Origin: Candidatus Acidulodesulfobacterium ferriphilum | GTDB lineage: Bacteria; SZUA-79; Acidulodesulfobacterales; Acidulodesulfobacteraceae | Length of the DNA stretch: 64,000 nt | Assembly (NCBI GenBank): GCA_004195035.1 | Contig: SGBD01000003.1 | Coordinates: forward strand, 1 to 64,000 | Direction of reading: 5' to 3' | Part shown: positions 41,259 to 47,863 of the stretch, in pieces | Layout: each line of letters starts with the position of its first letter | Position numbering within the stretch: the first letter of the stretch is position 1 | The notes under the pieces: generated by a model | What the model was told of the DNA's origin: nothing | Databases searched by the model: none | The model's input: the letters and a program-made list of their open reading frames with translations, nothing else | Made by a program: the position numbers and the translations under genes

Positions 41259-41729
41259 TTAGAACGCTAAATGTATGTCGGCGCCGGCGGCATAATCCAA
41301 AAATGAAGCCGCTCCCGCGAATTCAAGCCCGTCGATCAAATCCTCTTTTTTAAAGCCGAATAAATCCATTGTCATCTGGCAGGCTATCATCCTGACGCCC
41401 GTTTCCTGACATAAGGCAATAAGTTCGGGAACGGTAGCAACGCCATTTTTTTTAATCATGGATTTCATCATAGTGGTAGCCATGGCGGTCATACCCGGCA
41501 GCGCGCCGATAATATTTGGAACGGGCATCGGCATTGCCGGATTGCCAAGGGGGGCAACTTTGAGGCTGTCTCCCGCATCCTTTCTTAGAATTGCCAGTCC
41601 GTAAAATGTAAAAAATATGGCGCTCTCGATATCGAGCGTTGCGGCGGTTGAAGCAAGAATAAGCGGAGGATATGCCATGTCAAGCGTGCCGTGAATGGAA
41701 ATTATAGCCATTTTTTTTTGATCAGCCAT
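41259..41729 (-). CDS. DsrE2-like (DsrE/DsrF/DrsH) sulfur-carrier family protein
   Basis: This 156-residue protein matches the DsrE2A/DUF1641-associated DsrE type: SIHGTLDMAYPPLILASTAA, FFTFYGLAILRKDAGDSLKV, then PNIIGALPGMTAMATTMMKS and GVRMIACQMTMDLFGFKKED, with the conserved Cys in ACQMTMDLFG that binds persulfide in DsrE-type carriers. Such proteins move sulfane sulfur in the cytoplasm of sulfur-oxidising and sulfate-reducing organisms. It has its own terminator. GGAGAAAG precedes the start. Confidence 0.9.
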   Translation of the reverse strand: MADQKKMAIISIHGTLDMAYPPLILASTAATLDIESAIFFTFYGLAILRKDAGDSLKVAPLGNPAMPMPVPNIIGALPGMTAMATTMMKSMIKKNGVATVPELIALCQETGVRMIACQMTMDLFGFKKEDLIDGLEFAGAASFLDYAAGADIHLAF

Positions 41730-42150
41730 TTTCTTTCTCCTTCTTTAAGGTTTAATTAAATTTTTTAATAAAATAAACGAAGTCAGTTAAATTTATATGG
41801 ATTAGGCCGATGCTCTAAACCTGTTCAAATTTAAATTAAAAATAAAATGATTTATTAATTTAATAAAATAAATCAAAAATTGTCAATAGTTAAATTATAA
41901 TCCCTTATAAATTCATGAGAAATAACTTATATTAAATTTTAAATTAATTTTTTATTAAAATAATATAAAAAAATATAATTTATACCCTGTTTTTCGTTTT
42001 AAAAGCATTGTTTTAGCTAAAATTATGCCCCAAATTTGACAAATCATAAAAAGTGTGGTACATTTTATATCAAAAATATAAAAAAAGTTTATTTATTTTG
42101 CAAAAATAATATTCGTTAATATTTATTTTAGATAATTTTGAGGAAAAATA
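41730..42150. other. AT-rich gap with a promoter for the transglycosylase gene
   Basis: No gene is visible. TTGACA (42036-42041) and TACATT (42059-42064), 17 bases apart, form a plausible sigma70 promoter for the plus-strand gene at 42151. The remainder is featureless AT-rich DNA. Confidence 0.55.
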
Positions 42151-43119
42151 TTGAAGATAGTTAAAAAATTCTTTGGAAATTTGAAACCTGCTCCGCTGGG
42201 CGCGCCGTTTGCAGGCGAAGCGGGCCGCGCCGGTTTCGCATCCCGTTTCCGCATATCTATAAGAAGTTTTGTTAAGAAAATTAAATTTAAGTATTTTCTG
42301 CCTATTTTTATGTTAATTTTCATACTGGCTTCGATAGCCCTATTTTCTTATTATTATGCACTCCCTATGTATTACAGCCTGTTAAAAGAGCATCGCGAAA
42401 TAAAAATTCTTAAAAACAAAATTCGCGTAGATCATGAAAAAACCCAGATTTTAAAAATTATAACTTCGTTCCATTCGGGACTTCCTCCGGCGGAAGAAAA
42501 AAATATTTCCGACCTTATTTTTAATATCGGGAAAAAATATACGATAAGCCCCGCCTTAATTTTAGCGGTTATCAGGGTTGAAAGCTCGTTTAACAATTTT
42601 TCATATTCCAATATGGGCGCCGTAGGCCTTATGCAGGTTAGGCCGGTCACCGGACTTTATTTAATCAAAAAATATAAGATTAAGTCGAAGGAATTTAATT
42701 ATAATACGAACCGTATAGAATATCTGCCTGTCAGTTATTTATATAATCCTTCCCTGAATATCAGGATTGGGGCAAGATATTTATTAAGTTTATTGTACGA
42801 ATTTAAAAATTTAAAGCTGGCACTGTTTGCCTATAACGCCGGTCCGACTATTATTTTTAAAACCATAAATTCAAATCAATTAAATTTAAAAGAAGAAGGG
42901 AGCATTTTAAACAAACTGGAAAGCACGAACCAATTATTCTCGGATTTTTATTACGGATATTATAAAAGAATTAAGAAATATTTTAAGGAGTATAATAAAA
43001 AGATATTTAAAAATGATGATAATTTAAGGGTTAGCTGGAAACATAAAACTTTAGGCGGAAAGCCTTCCCAAGTCCGCATCGCGCCCGTTAATTATAATCC
43101 TGTGCTGGCCATAAAATAG
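42151..43119 (+). CDS. Membrane-anchored lytic transglycosylase (Slt-type)
   Basis: A 322-residue protein: short basic tail, one membrane helix (YFLPIFMLIFILASIALFSY at ~48-67) and a periplasmic SLT domain with ALILAVIRVESSFNNFSYSN (catalytic Glu), MGAVGLMQVRPVTG and ALFAYNAGP. It cleaves peptidoglycan glycosidic bonds. TTG start at 42151 follows GAGGAAAA. Codons 10-35 are unusually GC-rich and palindromic (GAAACC...GGTTTC around GGCGCG/CGCGCC), unlike the AT-rich rest, hinting at an inserted repeat. The C-terminal ~50 residues are basic and unassigned. Confidence 0.88.
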   Translation: MKIVKKFFGNLKPAPLGAPFAGEAGRAGFASRFRISIRSFVKKIKFKYFLPIFMLIFILASIALFSYYYALPMYYSLLKEHREIKILKNKIRVDHEKTQILKIITSFHSGLPPAEEKNISDLIFNIGKKYTISPALILAVIRVESSFNNFSYSNMGAVGLMQVRPVTGLYLIKKYKIKSKEFNYNTNRIEYLPVSYLYNPSLNIRIGARYLLSLLYEFKNLKLALFAYNAGPTIIFKTINSNQLNLKEEGSILNKLESTNQLFSDFYYGYYKRIKKYFKEYNKKIFKNDDNLRVSWKHKTLGGKPSQVRIAPVNYNPVLAIK

Positions 43120-43141
43120 CGGATAGCGGGGAAATCGATAT

Positions 43142-44107
43142 TCACATAAAATCAGAGTTATGGCTTTTTACATATCCCAATGATTTTATAAAGGATATTA
43201 CCATTATAAAAGAAATAATAAAGACGACCAAGAAAAATCCTACCCCGAGACTGTGAAGATTATGAACCTTAATAGGGGTTATAATTCCTATCTGAATTAA
43301 TTTAGGAAAGGCAAATTCCAGTATCGCGACAAATACAAAAGTCAGTCCGCCCCAGAAAAGGGTAAGTCCCGATGTTCTTTTGGCAATATATTCTATGCCC
43401 TTTTTTGGAATATTCAAAACTTCCATAAACCTTCCTATAAGCATGCCGACAATTATTTGCGTTACCATAGTTCCAAATCCAAACAGAAGCCCGGGTAAAA
43501 ATCCAAAATAAGCGTTCGGCATTTTAGGGGCAAGGACGGTATATACGATAATGGCAAACGCCCCCGTGCCCCATCCTGCGATGAAACCGTGTATCAATAC
43601 CATATATATAGGAACAGGCTTATGTTCTTTATTAGCCGTCAATTGATTTCCGTGTTTAATATTATTAAAACTATTTCTGTTTTTAAGATGCGGTTTCTCA
43701 TTCGAGTTTTTTAGAATCAAAAAATTTAATAAATTCATTACGGCGTGTTCTATTCCTTCGAATAATTCGAAATTTTTTCCAATGCCGATTATGTAAGCCC
43801 CGGCGTATGACATAACAATTCCGACGAATATATATACGACAGGGATAACATCCGGTTTTGTCAATATCTTTCCAAGGGCAAAATATGACAGCTCGGATGC
43901 GAAGGCTCTTTGAAGCGTAAACGCAAGCGAAAAAAGAAGTCCGGTTTTAAACCCTCCCTTCGTGCTATAACTGCCTATAGAATAACTGAAAGTAATCGGC
44001 CAGGTATGTTCATCGGGGGTAAATCCGTGAATAATTCCCAGAAGAAATGCGGTAAGCAGTATCGAAAATATGGATGAAAAACTTTGAGGATTCCAGAGAT
44101 TTATCAT
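43142..44107 (-). CDS. Polytopic membrane protein, NicO/UreH-like permease type
   Basis: This 321-residue protein has about seven to eight hydrophobic segments. An N-terminal motif in the first helix, LLGIIHGFTPDEHTWPITFS, recalls the histidine/acid-rich HGxxPDH signature of nickel-cobalt (NicO) and UreH-type permeases. A second histidine helix (YMVLIHGFIAGWGTGAFAII) follows a hydrophilic, histidine- and asparagine-containing loop (residues ~140-170). Transition-metal transport is therefore the best guess. It stands alone and no metal regulator adjoins. Alternative: a TauE/SafE-like exporter. Confidence 0.6.
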   Translation of the reverse strand: MINLWNPQSFSSIFSILLTAFLLGIIHGFTPDEHTWPITFSYSIGSYSTKGGFKTGLLFSLAFTLQRAFASELSYFALGKILTKPDVIPVVYIFVGIVMSYAGAYIIGIGKNFELFEGIEHAVMNLLNFLILKNSNEKPHLKNRNSFNNIKHGNQLTANKEHKPVPIYMVLIHGFIAGWGTGAFAIIVYTVLAPKMPNAYFGFLPGLLFGFGTMVTQIIVGMLIGRFMEVLNIPKKGIEYIAKRTSGLTLFWGGLTFVFVAILEFAFPKLIQIGIITPIKVHNLHSLGVGFFLVVFIISFIMVISFIKSLGYVKSHNSDFM

Positions 44108-44222
44108 ATGGGGATGTTAAATTTGGAGCCGTAAAACTCCCTTGTTTTTATATAAATTATGACATTATTTTATGCTATAATATTATAATATAAAGTCGAT
44201 GCAAAACAAAGCGTATTTATGT

Positions 44223-44388
44223 TCCTTAATCCTGCAATAGAAAATATTGCAATGTTTCTTTTATATGTAAATACTGGATTCCCGCTTTCGCGGGAATGAC
44301 TATACGGGGATTAAGGTTTTAACCAAAAGGGTGTCATTCCCGCGAAAGCGGGAATCCAGAAAATAAATTTCTATTGCAGGATTAAGGA
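44223..44388. repeat. REP-like composite, outer type CCTTAATCCTGCAATAGAAA
   Basis: Outer arms of a third type (CCTTAATCCTGCAATAGAAA / TTTCTATTGCAGGATTAAGG, perfect complement) enclose the two inner GGATTCCCGCTTTCGCGGGA-type hairpins. The gap 44108-44552 otherwise holds only the nitroreductase promoter. Confidence 0.9.
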
Positions 44389-44442
44389 TGTTCAAAAATA
44401 TTAATTATAAAAGCATTGACCATTGACGCAATTCGGCAAAAC

Positions 44443-44486
44443 TTGACAAAAACGGCTTGCCGGTGATAAAATACAAACCAGTCGGT
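44443..44486 (+). promoter_or_regulatory. Nitroreductase promoter with ACCAGTCGGT operator-like site
   Basis: TTGACA (44443-44448) and TAAAAT (44467-44472) have an 18-base spacer. ACCAGTCGGT at 44477-44486, just after the -10 box, is a near palindrome of the type bound by TetR-family repressors, so the downstream gene may be inducible. Confidence 0.65.
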
Positions 44487-44552
44487 ATGAGAGGAATTTA
44501 ATAAATTTATTAAATTTAATTTGCAAATTAATAAAACAGGCAAGAGGTTTTT

Positions 44553-45215
44553 ATGGAACTGCTCGATTGTATTTTAACACGGTCGTCGAAAAGGGATTTT
44601 AAGGATATTCCCGTTCCGAGGGATGTTCTTGATAAATTATTGGAGGTTTCTTTAAATGCCCCGTCCTGGGCTAATTCCCAGCCGTGGGAGATTGCCGTTT
44701 CGATCGGCAGGACAAGCGAATTTATTAAAGAAAAGATTTATAAGCCGGCATCGGAGGATAATCCCGGAAATCCCGATTATCCGTTTCCGGAGTTCTGGCC
44801 CGAAAGGCAGGCTAATAACATGTTTGAAACGGGCAGGCACAGGTATGAAGCTCTCGGCATTGCAAGGGACGATAAAGCGGGGCGCAGGGAGATAACCCTT
44901 TCAAACTATCTGTTTTTCGGATCCCAAACGGCAATATTTATTTATATGGATCAAAAATTGGGACACTGGTCAACGCTCGATTGCGGAATGTTGATTCAAA
45001 ATATTCTTCTGGCCGCGCACGATTTAGGTCTTGGAGCCTGTCCGCAGGCTTATTTAGTCAGGTATCCCGATATATTAAGAGAGGCTTTTAAGCTGCCCGG
45101 CAGTAAAAAATTTGTGCTGGGAATTTCCATAGGCTATTATAAAAAGGATAGTGCTATTAATAATATTAAGACTTCGAGAACAAGTTTGAAAGACGCCGTA
45201 AGGTATTACGAATAA
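44553..45215 (+). CDS. Nitroreductase family protein
   Basis: A 220-residue FMN-dependent nitroreductase-fold protein: ILTRSSKRDFKDIPVPRDVL (RxSxRxF motif), LNAPSWANSQPWEIAVSIG, LDCGMLIQNILLAAHDLGLG and ACPQAYLVRYPDILREAF. Such enzymes reduce nitroaromatics, quinones or other electrophiles. The promoter ahead carries a TetR-type site, consistent with induction by a toxic compound. A second family member lies convergently at 45331-45924. Substrate unknown. Confidence 0.92.
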   Translation: MELLDCILTRSSKRDFKDIPVPRDVLDKLLEVSLNAPSWANSQPWEIAVSIGRTSEFIKEKIYKPASEDNPGNPDYPFPEFWPERQANNMFETGRHRYEALGIARDDKAGRREITLSNYLFFGSQTAIFIYMDQKLGHWSTLDCGMLIQNILLAAHDLGLGACPQAYLVRYPDILREAFKLPGSKKFVLGISIGYYKKDSAINNIKTSRTSLKDAVRYYE

Positions 45216-45246
45216 TTTGCGAAATAAACTTATAATCTTAATGTTA

Positions 45247-45292
45247 AGCGGTGAGCAGCGCGGGGGTCGAACCCACGCGGCCGCCTGAGTGA
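45247..45292 (-). other. tRNA-like T-arm sequence (possible tRNA 3' fragment)
   Basis: On the minus strand GTGGG-TTCGACC-CCCGC (45260-45276) has the stem, loop length and TTCRA signature of a tRNA T-arm, followed by GCTGCTC A CC, which could be an acceptor strand ending near a CC. The 5' acceptor partner, D-arm and anticodon arm are not found upstream, so it is not a complete tRNA. It could be an attachment-site remnant or simply a terminator hairpin between the convergent nitroreductase genes. Confidence 0.35.
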
Positions 45293-45330
45293 AACAGTTT
45301 TGAACGAAACATATTTATGCGCTGTTTACT

Positions 45331-45924
45331 TTATATTACTTCGATTATTTCCGAAACATTTTTTCTTTCGGTTTTAGAATGTCTTTCTACCGGCTTTCCT
45401 ACAGGGATAAGTGCAACGAGATTGTCGGGGCTTTTTACGCTGATAATGTCTTCCAATTCCTGCTTTGCGATTAACGGGCCGGTCATCCAACAGGCTCCCA
45501 AACCCTCGTTATGGCAGAGAAGCAATATGTGGGTAATAAAACTTGAAACGCTTTGAAGCCCCGGGTTTACGATAAATTTTCTGGCGAAGTTTCTGTCTTT
45601 GTCCGTTTTTTCAAGAATATTATCGATATTTCCGATGTACGGTTTTTCAACAATTGCCAGTACGATAGGCGCCTCATTAAAGAATGTATAAACACCGGGA
45701 GTATCTTTTTCTGTAATGGTTTTATATACCTTTTCGACCCCGTTTCTCATCCTGCCCAGAACATCTTTATTTTTAATTATATAAGTAAACCAGTTTTGCG
45801 AATTGCCCCCGCTCGGGGCGTTCGACGAAATTTCGATAATCTTTATAATTTGGCTTATATCTATATCTTCTTTCTCGAACCTTCTAATGCTTTTTCTTGT
45901 TTTAATCGCAAGGGTCAGATCCAT
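45331..45924 (-). CDS. Nitroreductase family protein
   Basis: This 197-residue nitroreductase-fold protein begins MDLTLAIKTRKSIRRFEKED (RKSxRxF) and has SSNAPSGGNSQNWFTYIIKN (FMN-binding) and LLCHNEGLGACWMTGPLIAK. It is shorter and clearly different from the neighbour at 44553-45215, so it is not a tandem duplicate. The two genes converge across a GC-rich hairpin. Substrate unknown; probably an FMN-dependent NAD(P)H reductase. Confidence 0.92.
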   Translation of the reverse strand: MDLTLAIKTRKSIRRFEKEDIDISQIIKIIEISSNAPSGGNSQNWFTYIIKNKDVLGRMRNGVEKVYKTITEKDTPGVYTFFNEAPIVLAIVEKPYIGNIDNILEKTDKDRNFARKFIVNPGLQSVSSFITHILLLCHNEGLGACWMTGPLIAKQELEDIISVKSPDNLVALIPVGKPVERHSKTERKNVSEIIEVI

Positions 45925-45978
45925 AGTATAATAACATCCTCCATGATAGGTGAAATAATCAAGATTTTAAGATTTCAA

Positions 45979-46018
45979 AATATTCGGGCGGCAGCACTTA
46001 AGCCGCGGCCCGAATATT
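45979..46018 (-). terminator. Long GC-rich hairpin after the lysine-rich microprotein
   Basis: AATATTCGGGC-GGC and GCC-GCG-GCCCGAATATT form a 14-bp stem with a small bulge and a ~9-base loop. It lies 19 bases after the stop of the 46037-46093 gene on the minus strand and would end its short transcript, although the following T-run is weak. Confidence 0.65.
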
Positions 46019-46036
46019 ATCGCCGGAATCTCAGTT

Positions 46037-46093
46037 TTATTTCTTCTTTGTTGACGGTTTTTTTGTTTCTTTCTTTACAGGCTTGTTTGCCAT
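46037..46093 (-). CDS. 18-residue lysine-rich microprotein
   Basis: The frame encodes MANKPVKKETKKPSTKKK and stops. It is supported by a strong, well-spaced ribosome binding site (GGGAGGTGATATAAA then ATG), an AT-rich promoter-like region upstream, and a hairpin just after the stop, giving a compact transcription unit. Ten of 18 residues are lysine counting both clusters closely, with Pro and Thr and no hydrophobic core, so it would be disordered and could bind nucleic acid or ribosomes. I do not recognise the family. It is too short for a homology claim. Confidence 0.6.
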   Translation of the reverse strand: MANKPVKKETKKPSTKKK

Positions 46094-46307
46094 TTTATAT
46101 CACCTCCCGTTGGTTATTATGATTATTATATATTATATATATCAAATATTAATATTAGGCAAATAAAATCGTTCATCTAAAATCATTTAGATAAGATTAT
46201 TTATCGCGCCGTTAAATATTATATCGTCAACTTTTAATTTGTCTTGAATCTGCCCAAATTCATTTTTCTATAATTTTTCTATAACTGACATTGTAAAAAT
46301 TAATTTT

Positions 46308-46457
46308 ATGGATGAAGAAGAAAAGGAAATTATCAAATCCTTAAAAGACATAGATGTAGATTCCATTAAAAACGATAAAAAGAATATTGAACTGCTCCAA
46401 AAATCTGCAAAGGATTATATTGCCAAACCCCCAAACCCCTGCAAATTAAGCGACTAG
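46308..46457 (+). pseudogene. Truncated antitoxin-like small gene
   Basis: A 49-codon frame reads MDEEEKEIIKSLKDIDVDSI then KNDKKNIELLQKSAKDYIAK and PPNPCKLSD. The first part resembles CopG/BrnA-type antitoxins, which start with xxEEKEIxxSxE, then a charged helix leading to the RIxIRIS strand. That DNA-binding strand is missing and the last ten codons look foreign, so it is probably a truncated antitoxin. No toxin partner adjoins. Confidence 0.45.
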
Positions 46458-46506
46458 AAGGAAGACGGCAGACACCTTTTTTCAACCATATGGCGTTTTA
46501 CGGCCA

Positions 46507-46908
46507 TCAATCGTAAAATTCTGTTATAATTAGCGGGATATTAAGATAGTGCTTGTCGGTCGTAATAACTTTAAGCCCGTATTCCATAGCCGAAGCGGCT
46601 ATCCATATATCGTTGGATGGTATCGGCGTACCGTTTTTGCGCAGGTAATTTATTATAGCCGCATATCTTTCGGAGGTTTCTTCGCCGATAGCGGCAACAT
46701 TTACCCTTGAAGATTTTAAGAATTTCCTGAGAATTTCCCTGTTCCGCTCCTCGTTTTTCCCCATAACGAATCCGGATAATAATTCACCTATCACAATCGG
46801 ATTTATAAATATCTCATCTGAAATTTGTATTGCAAATTTTATCTTATCGTGTCCTCTCAAGAAAGAAGAGTAAGCGGAAGTATCAAGTATTATTTTTCTG
46901 CTGTCCAT
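46507..46908 (-). CDS. vapC: VapC-type PIN-domain toxin
   Basis: This 133-residue PIN ribonuclease has all acidic positions: ILDTSAYSSFLRGHD (first Asp), INPIVIGELLSGFVMG (Glu), PIPSNDIWIAASAMEYGLKV then ITTDKHYLNIP (final Asp pair region). It would cut RNA, in studied VapC cases tRNA or rRNA. It overlaps the upstream vapB by 19 bases. Unlike the PIN genes in the first array, it is intact. Confidence 0.9.
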   Translation of the reverse strand: MDSRKIILDTSAYSSFLRGHDKIKFAIQISDEIFINPIVIGELLSGFVMGKNEERNREILRKFLKSSRVNVAAIGEETSERYAAIINYLRKNGTPIPSNDIWIAASAMEYGLKVITTDKHYLNIPLIITEFYD

Positions 46909-47162
46909 AACTCTTTATCAATTTTTCTTATATCTGAAAGATTTTTTTTAAACGCTTCGGCTTCGCTTTCCGACCATAAACCGGAAAAACAGTCTAAGTC
47001 ATGATACAGCTTTTCTTTTTTGCTTTTATTTTTATTAATGCCTATAGATTTTACCGCCAGCGAAACAAGCGCCCTGTTAAGACTGATCCCCTTTTCCGCA
47101 GCCTCTTTTCTAATAATATTTTCGAGTTCGTCCGGTATTCCTCTTATAGTAAGTTGTTTCAT
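46890..47162 (-). CDS. vapB: VapB/FitA-type antitoxin
   Basis: The ATG at 47162 is chosen: GGAGG lies eight bases ahead, inside the codons of an upstream ATG at 47177 that lacks its own site. The product (90 residues) begins MKQLTIRGIPDELENIIRKE then AAEKGISLNRALVSLAVKSI, an RHH FitA-like DNA-binding domain, and ends with a toxin-binding segment containing the FSGLWSESEAEAF stretch. It overlaps vapC and probably autoregulates the pair. Confidence 0.9.
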   Translation of the reverse strand: MKQLTIRGIPDELENIIRKEAAEKGISLNRALVSLAVKSIGINKNKSKKEKLYHDLDCFSGLWSESEAEAFKKNLSDIRKIDKELWTAEK

Positions 47163-47320
47163 CGATATTGCCTCCATTTATGATTCACAATAGAGTCATT
47201 TTATATTATAAATAAATCTATTATCGCATCATACGAAAATATTATCAACTATTTTTTCCCGCCCAAAGGTATATTTTTGTATTTAATGAAAAAGGTATCT
47301 GAAAAAGGTATCTGTAATGA

Positions 47321-47369
47321 AAAAGGTATCTGATTTATTTTATCTCTTACCCCCGCCTGTATTTGCCTA
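47321..47369 (+). repeat. Diverged terminator repeat copy with tandem leaders
   Basis: AAAAAGGTATCTGATTTATT, then CTCTTACCCCCGCCTGTATT, aligns with the 62-bp repeat of the first array with many changes. The AAAAAGGTATCTG leader is repeated three times between 47290 and 47333. Confidence 0.55.
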
Positions 47370-47414
47370 AAAAGGCATCAAAGACATCAAGCCGCAGCGA
47401 AATTATTAAGTCGC

Positions 47415-47468
47415 CGGCAGTATATTTCGTTTCTCTTATCTATAAAAGGGAAACGAAATATACTGCCG
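47415..47468. repeat. Perfect 19-bp inverted repeat with 16-base loop
   Basis: CGGCAGTATATTTCGTTTC (47415-47433) and its exact complement (47450-47468) flank a 16-base loop. It lies at the 5' edge of an ATPase remnant and has no role as its terminator. It resembles the 19-bp perfect inverted repeat at 2051-2100 in geometry but not in sequence. Confidence 0.8.
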
Positions 47469-47640
47469 AAGCAAAATCTTCCGAACTTAAAAAAACCAGT
47501 TATTACAAGGTCGTTCAGGAGCTTTATCGAAAAATACAATCCTAAGGAAGCAGGGATAATAAATCTTTCGCTTAATTTTAAGACGGTTTATAAAGGCACG
47601 GAAATAAAATTTATACCAGCGGTTGATTTAGCAGTTTAAG
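47463..47640 (+). pseudogene. C-terminal remnant of an AAA/DUF4143-type ATPase
   Basis: A start-less frame reads NLPNLKKPVITRSFRSFIEK then YNPKEAGIINLSLNFKTVYK and GTEIKFIPAVDLAV, then stops. The PVxTRSFRSFIEKY-P segment is typical of the last part of AAA-type ATPases whose C-terminal domain is related to PD-(D/E)XK nucleases. It lies just after a perfect inverted repeat and ahead of the intact ATPase at 47864. That neighbour ends differently (KSTQKVNYADGRGIESFLKE), so the remnant is from a separate homologue. Confidence 0.55.
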
Positions 47641-47645
47641 AAAAA

Positions 47646-47817
47646 TCCCAAAATTGCCGATAGAAATCTCTAAAATGGTTTTTATCTTTGCACGCCAAAG
47701 ATGACGAAGTTTTTTTTGGGATTTAATTTTACTTCGGCTATCAATATTGTTTTATCCATATTACTTACCGCCCGCCAGACATGGAAAACCGCCCCTTGCA
47801 AAATCTGGATTTGGGTT
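47646..47817. repeat. REP-like outer arms, hybrid type, without inner hairpins
   Basis: TCCCAAAATTGCCGATAGAA on the left is the second outer type; AAATCTGGATTTGGGTTGCA on the right resembles the first type. The inner REP hairpins are absent. The remaining gap to 47864 shows no gene. Confidence 0.55.
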
Positions 47818-47863
47818 GCAAAAATACCTTGTAATTTTGCAATATGATTGATATAATCTTTTT

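Noticed and set aside
19450-44388. Insertion sequences with transposase
   Set aside because: All intergenic inverted repeats found are short (under ~220 bases) and contain no transposase frame.
45247-45292. Complete tRNA gene
   Set aside because: Only a T-arm-like hairpin and possible acceptor strand are present; D-arm, anticodon arm and 5' acceptor strand are missing.
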